From: an uncultured Clostridia bacterium
GTDB taxonomy: Bacteria > Bacillota > Clostridia > TANB77 > CAG-508
NCBI GenBank assembly: GCA_934141605.1
Contig: CAKPCL010000002.1
Location: forward strand, 1 to 64,000
Direction: 5' to 3'
Length of the DNA stretch: 64,000 nt
A model generated the notes under the pieces. The model was not told the DNA's origin. It ran no database searches and saw only the letters and a list, made by a program, of their open reading frames with translations. The position numbers were made by a program, and so were the translations under genes. Below are positions 56,911-64,000 of the stretch, piece after piece; positions within the stretch are counted from its first letter, which is position 1, and every line of letters begins with the position of its first letter.

Positions 56911-56966
56911 ACGGGACGGTTCTATTTGGACATTTTGTCCATTTGGGACGGTTCTGTTTGGACATT
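56911..56966. repeat. Tandem REP-like repeat (GGGACGGTTCT type)
   Basis: Two copies of GGGACGGTTCTnTTTGGACATT (56913-56934 and 56945-56966) are joined by a short TTGTCCATTT, with further TGTCCAAA units before them that pair with TTTGGACA. The unit is far richer in GC than the surroundings. Similar short dispersed repeats occur in many Firmicutes genomes. It overlaps the stop of the next gene. Confidence 0.7.
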
Positions 56967-58608
56967 AATGTAAGTCAAATGTTCCGCCTCCTATGAATTC
57001 TTTTAATAGTGAATTGTTTGGTACATAATTATTTGGTATTTCTCTAAAATATTTTAATATGTTTATTAGTCTTTGTGCTTCTGCATATTCTCTGTTGTCA
57101 TTTTTTATTTCTTGTAATAGTGGCATTGCTATTGGTTTTAAGGCATTTAGTTCATAGATTAGAGATGTGTTGAATATTCTGTCTGCTTCTTCTTGGTATG
57201 GGAATATATTTTTTTCTTCTCCTTCTGTTACTTTATGCCATGTGTTTAGTGTATGTATTGCTGAATAACTTCTAAATTGATAATCTCTTACTATTCTTCT
57301 TATTAATCTTGTGTCTGTTGTTGAAATTCTATTGTATCTATCCATGTTTAATACTGTTAATGCACTTATATATATTTTGTATTTTTGTTCTTTAGATATT
57401 TGACTTGTTAATTTGTCGTTTAAGCAATGAATTCCTTCTATTACTAGTACTTCGTCTTCTGCTAATTTCATTTTCTTTCCATTGTATCTTTTTGTTCCAA
57501 CGCTAAAGTCAAATTCAGGGATTTCTATTTCTTCGCCATTTAATAGTTTTACAAGGTGTTCATTGAATAGTTTTAAGTCAATTGCTTCTATGCATTCAAA
57601 ATTGTATTCTCCGTTTTCATCTCTTGGTGTGTCTTGTCTTTCTACAAAGTAGTTGTCTACTGATATTGTTACTGGTTTTAATCCATTTAGTCTTAGTTGG
57701 ATTCCTAATCTTTGTGCAAATGTTGTTTTTCCTGATGATGATGGTCCTGCTATTAATATCATTTTTACACCTTTTCTTTTTGTTATGTCATCAGCTATAT
57801 TGGCTATTTTCTTTTCGTGTAAAGCTTCTGCTAGCATTATTACATCTTCTATTCTGTTTTCTTCTATTGCTTTATTTAGTTTGTATACTGTTAACACATC
57901 TAGTACTGAGTGTATTTTTTCAAATTCTTCTAATGCCCATGATAATTTTTTTGTTTCTTTAAATTCTGGCATTTTGTTTGGGTCTTTTGAGCTTGGGTAT
58001 CTTATTAGAAATCCATTATTATATTTTACTATGTCAAATTTTTCTATTGTTCCTGTTCTGTTGCTAAGTACTCCAAAGCAGTAGTTGTAATATTTTTCAC
58101 AATAGTACATGTATATTTCTTGGTTTTCTTCAAAGTCAAATTGTAGTCTTCCTTTTGATGAGTTGGTTTCTTCATAGAATTTTTCTGCTTCTTTTCTTGT
58201 CATTACTACTTTTTTGATTTCTAAGTCTTTTGATATTATTTCTTGCATTTTTTCTTTTAATTTTTTTATAAATTCTTCTGTTATTTCGAGTTTATCACAT
58301 TTGCAGAACATTGCGTTTCCTAGTTGATATTCTACCATTAGTTTTTCTTTTGGGTATAGATTTTCAAAGGCTTTTCCCATTATATATACTAGTGTTCTTA
58401 CATATATTTTTATTCCTTCTTTTGTTGATGTGTCTATTAATTCTATTTTTGCGTTTTCTTCTATTTCTGTGTCTAAGTTTTTGTATTCGTTGTTGTATAT
58501 GCAGCCTATTATTTTGTTTTTGTTTTTTTCTATTTCTTCTTTAAAGGCTTCTTTTACTGTTTGTCCTCTTTCTATTTTTGTTTTTTTTCCGTTATATGTT
58601 ATATTCAT
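56965..58608 (-). CDS. Nucleoside (uridine) kinase with N-terminal TGS-like domain
   Basis: Start chosen at 58608 (MNITYNGKKTKIERGQTVKE), with AAGGAA at good spacing; an ATG 9 bp upstream is less well placed. 547 residues: an N-terminal ubiquitin-like TGS-type region, a ThrRS-editing-like middle, then a phosphoribulokinase/uridine kinase domain with the P-loop LIAGPSSSGKTTFAQRL, SVDNYFVERQDTPRDENGEY and VIEGIHCLN. It probably phosphorylates uridine or cytidine in pyrimidine salvage. This architecture is common in Clostridia. A REP-like repeat covers its stop. Confidence 0.9.
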   Translation of the reverse strand: MNITYNGKKTKIERGQTVKEAFKEEIEKNKNKIIGCIYNNEYKNLDTEIEENAKIELIDTSTKEGIKIYVRTLVYIMGKAFENLYPKEKLMVEYQLGNAMFCKCDKLEITEEFIKKLKEKMQEIISKDLEIKKVVMTRKEAEKFYEETNSSKGRLQFDFEENQEIYMYYCEKYYNYCFGVLSNRTGTIEKFDIVKYNNGFLIRYPSSKDPNKMPEFKETKKLSWALEEFEKIHSVLDVLTVYKLNKAIEENRIEDVIMLAEALHEKKIANIADDITKRKGVKMILIAGPSSSGKTTFAQRLGIQLRLNGLKPVTISVDNYFVERQDTPRDENGEYNFECIEAIDLKLFNEHLVKLLNGEEIEIPEFDFSVGTKRYNGKKMKLAEDEVLVIEGIHCLNDKLTSQISKEQKYKIYISALTVLNMDRYNRISTTDTRLIRRIVRDYQFRSYSAIHTLNTWHKVTEGEEKNIFPYQEEADRIFNTSLIYELNALKPIAMPLLQEIKNDNREYAEAQRLINILKYFREIPNNYVPNNSLLKEFIGGGTFDLH

Positions 58609-58617
58609 TTTTTTCAT

Positions 58618-59236
58618 TCCTTTCTTTTTCCTTTGTTTGCTTTTATATTTTATATCAATTTTAATGATAAGTCAATTGGAACATTTTTAATAATTATATG
58701 ATTTTTTATCTTTCTTTTTTAGTTAGTTGCAAATGTATTGTCAGTGTGTTTTTTAATATTAAAGTATTTTTTTATTTATGGTGTTTACAATAATTAAAAA
58801 TAATGGTATAAAACAATTATAATTAATATAAAAAATATTTTAGAGAAGTTAATAATTAATAAAGAGGTTATTATAATGTTTGTTGAACAAATAGATAGAA
58901 AATTAGAACAAAAATTAGATGAATATGGGACTATGTTTTCATTTTGAAACTTAAGATGATTGTATATGAGAAAGAAAAAAATTAGAGGCTATAGTAGAAA
59001 GAAAATAAAATATATCGGTGAATATTATCCATATACCTTATTTGAAATAATATAGTTATTAATATTATTCTTTTTATAATTAATATAACTGTTACTTTTG
59101 TAAATGTTTTTTGTGTTTTTTATTTTCTCTTTTTATTCTGCATTATCTAATATTATATAACGAGATATAATAGATAATACTATATCAAGTAGTAAGATGG
59201 TTATGGTAAAGTTTATGTCATTATATTTATTTATAA
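58618..59236. other. Intergenic region before the CRISPR array
   Basis: No convincing gene. A 23-codon frame begins at the ATG near 58876 (MFVEQIDRKLEQKLDEYGTM, stop soon after), and a second basic frame of 29 codons begins near 58966 (MRKKKIRGYSRKKIKYIGEY). They may be remnants of one lost gene. An AT-only stretch with inverted character lies near 59045-59095. This end of the array is leader-distal. Confidence 0.4.
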
Positions 59237-60991
59237 ATTTACATTCTATTATATTTAAATAACTACCTGCAAAGGAAAATACTGTTTAAAAGAATTAGAA
59301 ACATTTATATTCTACTATATTTAAATAACTACTAACATTCACTAAAATCAATATAAGTATTACCGTCCTTTATATTCTACTATATTTAAATAACTACTTT
59401 GTGTTTTTTCTTTCCGCACTTCGTGCGCGTTGTTTCTTTATATTCTACTATATTTAAATAACTACGCAATAGCTTTTGCGTTAGGATTAAGTAAATTTAT
59501 GTACTTTATATTCTACTATATTTAAATAACTACTTAGTAACTGCAAATGGAAACCTTTTACAACAAGTCTTTATATTCTACTATATTTAAATAACTACAA
59601 GTTTTTTTAAAAAGGTTGAAAATACTGAAAAATCACTTTATATTCTACTATATTTAAATAACTACTAGGTTTAATTGTAAGTAATATATTACCAATTATA
59701 AACTTTATATTCTACTATATTTAAATAACTACCTTCTATATCATAATTGTAAAAAAATTGTTTTGCTTGCTTTATATTCTACTATATTTAAATAACTACG
59801 AATTTTTTTATATGTATCATAAGTTCCATATAATTTCTTTATATTCTACTATATTTAAATAACTACTGTATCCATTGCCTTGCTATTAGGATTTATTCCT
59901 TCCTTTATATTCTACTATATTTAAATAACTACAAATATAAGTGAAATAACTTGGACTGGAAAATCAGCCTTTATATTCTACTATATTTAAATAACTACAA
60001 ACAAAAAATGGAATAACAATTACTATAAATAAAAACTTTATATTCTACTATATTTAAATAACTACTTTTTGCTTCGTTTTTATACACCTCATCTAATTTC
60101 TTTATATTCTACTATATTTAAATAACTACTGATGCTTCAGCAATGTCAGAAATATCATATATGTTCTTTATATTCTACTATATTTAAATAACTACGAAGA
60201 TTTGCAAATTATAAAAAATTTGTTTGATAACTTTATATTCTACTATATTTAAATAACTACTATGTAATGTATCAAAATACAAATTACGGTAATAAACTTT
60301 ATATTCTACTATATTTAAATAACTACAAGAATATACTTTTCCTGATTTTCCTTCTGTTTCAAGCTTTATATTCTACTATATTTAAATAACTACAAGCCCT
60401 GTAATAGATGTTACATACAAGAAAAATACTTTATATTCTACTATATTTAAATAACTACTTCTTTGAAGCCATTTTATAGAATTTCGTTTTTTCGTCTTTA
60501 TATTCTACTATATTTAAATAACTACGCTTTAAAATTTGTAGATATTTTAAAAGTCCCTTACTTTATATTCTACTATATTTAAATAACTACAGTTTTTTAC
60601 AATGTAATAACTATTTTCAATTAATGTCACTTTATATTCTACTATATTTAAATAACTACATAACCTCTGAAAGTGTATGAATTCTAGTGTTCCGACTTTA
60701 TATTCTACTATATTTAAATAACTACCATAATTTTTAAACCCTTTCTAATCATCATAAGACTACTTTATATTCTACTATATTTAAATAACTACTTAAGCAT
60801 TATGCTATGATAACAATGCAAGAAATTACTTTATATTCTACTATATTTAAATAACTACTCAAAAAACTCTAGTACCAGTACTGGAGCAGGTGACTTTATA
60901 TTCTACTATATTTAAATAACTACTTAATCTTCTTCTTATAAGTTTTAGTTAATTCTTTTATCTTTATATTCTACTATATTTAAATAACTAC
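59237..60991 (-). CRISPR. CRISPR array, 27 repeats of 30 bp, type I-B-like
   Basis: The repeat on the plus strand is CTTTATATTCTACTATATTT followed by AAATAACTAC (30 bp). I count 27 copies and 26 spacers of 34-39 bp. The leftmost copy (59237-59266) has three mismatches and the second (59303-59332) one; the rest appear identical. Degeneration at the left end, together with cas2 and a leader on the right, indicates transcription on the minus strand with new spacers added at the right. The transcribed repeat then ends GAATATAAAG, giving a crRNA 5' tag of about ATATAAAG. Confidence 0.97.
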
Positions 60992-61170
60992 AGGTAAAAA
61001 AATGTGACTTACTACATGTCAACTCTAACCATATAATCTGTCTATCTATACACATATTATCACAGAAAAAATAAAAATGAAACTTCAATGTAAAGAAAAC
61101 TTCGTATCTTAATAAGTTTCCTATCTGTCGTTAACCATAGATTTTAGACATATTTCACATCGACAGATAT
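60992..61170 (-). promoter_or_regulatory. CRISPR leader
   Basis: An AT-rich 179-bp interval between the newest repeat and cas2, without a gene. It should contain the array promoter and integration signals. TATCTGTCG (61122-61130) and CGACAGATA (61161-61169) form a perfect 9-bp inverted repeat, and TATCTGTCA recurs at about 61182 inside the end of cas2. Confidence 0.75.
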
Positions 61171-61455
61171 TTATAAAAAATTATCTGTCACATCATCCTC
61201 AATCTTTCCCCAAAACTCCTTTTCTAACCACCTTTGACTTCTGCTCTTAAATAAAATAACACTATCCTTATCCTCTCTAATCCATTTATTTAATTCAGAC
61301 TTTAACTTTAATACTTGAGACTCTAATAACTCACCTTCAAATACAGAATTTTGAATATGAATCAGATATTTCTTGCATGTCTTAAATACTCTTCTTAGAA
61401 CTTTTTGTCCTTCTTTATCCTCTAAATTAATATCATACACTAAAATAACATACAT
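61171..61455 (-). CDS. cas2: Cas2
   Basis: A subunit of the Cas1-Cas2 spacer integrase. The start is set at 61455 (MYVILVYDINLEDKEGQKVL), with GGTGG before it; the longer frame is unlikely. 94 residues with the ferredoxin-like fold: VYDIN at the first strand, the basic KVLRRVFKTCKKYLIHIQNSVFEG, and SVILFKSRSQRW. It follows cas1 with only one base between, so the pair is coupled. Confidence 0.95.
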   Translation of the reverse strand: MYVILVYDINLEDKEGQKVLRRVFKTCKKYLIHIQNSVFEGELLESQVLKLKSELNKWIREDKDSVILFKSRSQRWLEKEFWGKIEDDVTDNFL

Positions 61456-61456
61456 A

Positions 61457-62449
61457 TTACCACCACATTTTAAACCCTTCATACTTTTCATCTTCTAATA
61501 AATGTTTGATTAGCTTATAAACTTCTAATCTCATTAAATACTCATAACTAACCTCTCTGCCCAATTTTTTATGTTTAATCTTTGTTTGTAGTCTTAAATC
61601 AATTTCTCTTGTAATCTCTTTTCTTGCCTTATCTTTTATATATGTAAAATTCAATCCATCTTCAAAATCCTTTTCCGTTATCTGTTTTTTATTTAACATT
61701 GAAAAAATCAGTCTATCCGCTATGATTGGTTTAAAGATTTCGGCAATATCTAAGCATAAAGAAAATCTTCTTTCTGATGGTTCATGTAAATAACTTATAG
61801 TTGGATTTAATTGTGTCTTATAAATTTCACTTAGTACTCTTGTATATATAATTGTATTGACATATGAAATTAGTGAATTTATTGCATTATCATGTGGATT
61901 TTTTACTCTTTTTTCAAATGCTATATCTTGATTTATTATTATATTCCATGAATCATAATATACTTTTCTTATATTTCCTTCTATTCCCATTAATTCTGGT
62001 ACATCTTTGCATAAATTTATCTGTTTTCTTAAAAAGTCTATCTCCTCCATATATTTATTTAAGTCTTTTCCTCTATTATTGTAATATGTTAAATTCCTGT
62101 AAATATTGTATGATGCAGCTTCTATAAATGTTTTTGCAATGTTTAATCTTTTTTCTTTGTCCTTGTAATGTTCAACTTGTTTTATAAGCAATTTTCCTGA
62201 AACAAGTGATTCTTTTGGATAATATGTTCCTGTATAAAATCCATAATAGTTAAAAAAGTGTATATTTACTCCATATGATGATAAAAAGTTTAATAAACTT
62301 GTATTAAAATCCAACTCTGTCATTACATATATATCGTCGACTCTTTCTACTGGTATTGATTTCTTTGTATTATCTTTGTATACAATTTCTAAAGTGTTGT
62401 CTTTTCTTTGTAGTCTTCCGCTTCTATATAAATAATAAGATTGTTTCAT
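61457..62449 (-). CDS. cas1: Cas1
   Basis: The catalytic subunit of spacer acquisition. Start set at 62449 (MKQSYYLYRSGRLQRKDNTL), with AAGGAG before it. 330 residues, the type I-B size. Metal-site region: ELMGIEGNIRKVYYDSW (Glu), SYLHEPSERRFSLCLDIAEIFKPIIADR (His and Asp). The final KMWW-type end is typical. Clustered with cas4 upstream and cas2 downstream. Confidence 0.97.
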   Translation of the reverse strand: MKQSYYLYRSGRLQRKDNTLEIVYKDNTKKSIPVERVDDIYVMTELDFNTSLLNFLSSYGVNIHFFNYYGFYTGTYYPKESLVSGKLLIKQVEHYKDKEKRLNIAKTFIEAASYNIYRNLTYYNNRGKDLNKYMEEIDFLRKQINLCKDVPELMGIEGNIRKVYYDSWNIIINQDIAFEKRVKNPHDNAINSLISYVNTIIYTRVLSEIYKTQLNPTISYLHEPSERRFSLCLDIAEIFKPIIADRLIFSMLNKKQITEKDFEDGLNFTYIKDKARKEITREIDLRLQTKIKHKKLGREVSYEYLMRLEVYKLIKHLLEDEKYEGFKMWW

Positions 62450-62459
62450 GTTTTTCTCC

Positions 62460-62948
62460 TTATACATAACACAAATCATAATATGAACATTTAGTACATA
62501 TTTTTGAATTAGTTTTTTTGGGTGGCTTTTCCATTTCTACTATTTCTTGTATGTTTTTTATTACATTATCTAATATTTTTCTATCTCCATCTTCTAATAT
62601 TATTTCTTTTGATTCTCTTAAAAGAGGGAAATCTATTTTTGCTTGTATATTTTTTACACCTTTGTTTTCTAAATAATACATATAATATTTTATTTGCCAT
62701 ATTCCAGCATCTTCAATTGATTTTGTTTTTTTTACTTCATGTAATACTGCTCCATTTTTTATAAAGTCTATATTTATTGTATTGTCAATTAGAATTTGTT
62801 TCTTTTCTTTTCTATATGTTGTTTCATCAATTATTTTTCCTATTTCTACTAATTCACTATTTTGTTCCATATTAATTTGATTAGCGAAATACCATAGTCT
62901 TCTATGGCATATGAAATAATAGTAAATCATTATTCCTGTAATATTCAT
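62460..62948 (-). CDS. cas4: Cas4
   Basis: A RecB-type nuclease with an iron-sulphur cluster, trimming prespacers and selecting the PAM. 162 residues: an early single Cys in YFICHRRLWYF, the nuclease residues around GAVLHEVKKTKSIEDA and QIKYYMYYLENKG, and the C-terminal CTKCSYYDLC, giving the four cluster cysteines. It ends 10 bp before the cas1 start. Length is usual for the I-B form. Confidence 0.94.
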   Translation of the reverse strand: MNITGIMIYYYFICHRRLWYFANQINMEQNSELVEIGKIIDETTYRKEKKQILIDNTINIDFIKNGAVLHEVKKTKSIEDAGIWQIKYYMYYLENKGVKNIQAKIDFPLLRESKEIILEDGDRKILDNVIKNIQEIVEMEKPPKKTNSKICTKCSYYDLCYV

Positions 62949-63001
62949 TACATCATCTCTTTCTACACAAAATAATTTCTTTACTTTTCTTTAATAAACT
63001 T

Positions 63002-63051
63002 GTTGCAAGTCACATTTTTATTATAATATGATATAATCGGTGACTTGCAAC
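63002..63051. repeat. 12-bp inverted repeat between cas3 and cas4
   Basis: GTTGCAAGTCAC (63002-63013) and GTGACTTGCAAC (63040-63051) are perfect inverted copies around a 26-bp, AT-rich loop. It lies six bases after the cas3 stop and about 55 bp before cas4. It could be a stabiliser, attenuator or regulator site within the cas operon. Confidence 0.6.
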
Positions 63052-63056
63052 ATATC

Positions 63057-64000
63057 TTACAACTCTCTTGAACTTATTGAATATTCTTCATCATTTTCTA
63101 AAAGTAAACCAATTTCTTTATCATATTTTGTATCAATAATATATTTTCCCTTAATGTATGGACATTCTGTTATAAGATTTCCTAGTTTCCATTTATTAGA
63201 ACTATTGATTGATATAAATAATTTATCTATTCTTCGTTTTAACTCATATTTTTTCTTTTTGTCTGACTCAATTGAATATTCTTCAAATAAATTTAGATTA
63301 TCATCATAAATAATTTTAGGAATAACATCAATATTATCAATATTTCTCAATATTTTTTGAGCATCTTTTTTACTTGTGTCATAATCAATAATATTATCTA
63401 GTATTCGAAATGCATCATTAAAATTTTTGTAAAAGTCAGTATTTTGTAGCATTTCTTTTGAATATAATTTATCAACTAAATCTATTTTTGTTTTTTCGTC
63501 TAAAATTTGTCCGCTATACTCTTGCAATAAATCAGTGCTTTTTTGATAAATTTCTTTGTCATATATGTATCCAACACCACTTGTTTCTTTTATATAAATT
63601 TTTATATTTGGTTCTTTTCCTTTATATTCTCTACTTCTATAGCATCTTCCAAATCTTTGAAATAAACTGTCTAGTGTAGACATTTCTGTATATAGCATAT
63701 CAAAGTCGATGTCTAATGAAGCCTCTACTATTTGTGTTGTTATCCATATTCCTGATTCATTTTCTTGTTTTGAAAATTCTTTTATGTTTCTTTCTTTTTC
63801 ACTTCTATCTTCTTGTTCAAACCTTGAATGTAATAAATTTACTTTTTCTACTCCATCATTTTTTAATGCTTTATATAATTCTATTGCTTTATTTATTGTG
63901 TTTACTATTATTAGGACTTTTTTATTTTTTGATTTTTCTTTTATTTCTTCTATGTCTTCATTAATTGTTTTGTCTATTATTTCAAATTTATGCCTTTTGG
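63057..64000 (-). CDS. cas3: Cas3 helicase, C-terminal part (cut by window edge)
   Basis: Cas3 degrades target DNA after recruitment by Cascade. The frame is open to the window end, so at least 314 residues are visible and the N-terminal HD nuclease and first helicase half lie beyond. Visible blocks: KKVLIIVNTINKAIELYKAL, NLLHSRFEQEDR (motif IV region), WITTQIVEASLDIDFD (motif V) and LDSLFQRFGRCYR (motif VI). The following cas4-cas1-cas2 order is that of type I-B systems; the Cascade genes should be beyond 64000. Confidence 0.93.
   Translation of the reverse strand, partial: KRHKFEIIDKTINEDIEEIKEKSKNKKVLIIVNTINKAIELYKALKNDGVEKVNLLHSRFEQEDRSEKERNIKEFSKQENESGIWITTQIVEASLDIDFDMLYTEMSTLDSLFQRFGRCYRSREYKGKEPNIKIYIKETSGVGYIYDKEIYQKSTDLLQEYSGQILDEKTKIDLVDKLYSKEMLQNTDFYKNFNDAFRILDNIIDYDTSKKDAQKILRNIDNIDVIPKIIYDDNLNLFEEYSIESDKKKKYELKRRIDKLFISINSSNKWKLGNLITECPYIKGKYIIDTKYDKEIGLLLENDEEYSISSREL

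Noticed and set aside
58876..59055. Small frames before the CRISPR array as real genes
   Set aside because: Two short, unrelated frames with weak starts and no recognisable product.

Overview
The window is about 27-28% GC, with AT-rich codon use, dense genes mostly on the minus strand, a T-box, LytR-CpsA-Psr proteins, RemA, rubrerythrin and a type I-B-like CRISPR-Cas locus. This suggests a low-GC anaerobic member of the Clostridia, probably an uncultured gut lineage. The phylum-level call is firm; anything finer is inference.

Layout. 1-1710: remnants of older mobile DNA, namely the end of a gene with unusual base composition, a small unknown gene and a decayed MobV/Pre relaxase. 1712-9534: a 7.8 kb integrated element bounded by a perfect 51-bp direct repeat of the 3' half of a tRNA-Thr(CGT) gene. 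It carries a primase-VirE-type helicase, small HTH proteins, a DUF6076-like protein, a tyrosine integrase and two membrane-anchored cargo proteins. 9585-18126: housekeeping and surface genes, including a pilin-like giant protein divergent from an XRE regulator with two identical palindromes, and a T-box operon with ileS. 18149-46992: a long capsule/exopolysaccharide locus (glmM, CpsB/C/D, two LCP ligases, GDP-mannose and UDP-uronate enzymes, five glycosyltransferase-type genes, flippase, polymerase), with a dockerin-bearing M6 protease and a Q-rich wall protein embedded in it. 47129-58617: housekeeping genes (rpoZ, remA, yicC, rsmE, rubrerythrin, U32 peptidase, nucleoside kinase). 59237-64000: a 27-repeat CRISPR array followed by cas2, cas1, cas4 and the end of cas3.

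The most unusual signal links four unrelated genes. The U32 peptidase, the rRNA methyltransferase RsmE, the tyrosine integrase and a small HTH gene each run into an in-frame CGG codon followed within 2 to 25 codons by a stop. In each, skipping one base (the C of CGG) restores a long, well conserved frame whose next codon is GGA or GGT (Gly). Reading every CGG trinucleotide in the other genes of the window by eye, I found none in frame: all others straddle codon boundaries. So every in-frame CGG I can find coincides with a required +1 shift. This suggests that CGG is unassigned or starved in this organism and acts as a +1 frameshift (or four-base CGGN) signal. Systematic sequence error is the main competing explanation.

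How the genes work together. The capsule genes form a Wzx/Wzy-type pathway: precursor enzymes make GDP-mannose and UDP-uronate, a phosphoglycosyl transferase starts the lipid-linked unit, glycosyltransferases extend it, the flippase and polymerase assemble it, CpsB/C/D control chain length, and LCP proteins attach it to the wall. The CRISPR-Cas locus and the integrated element represent the defence and mobile-DNA sides of the same genome.
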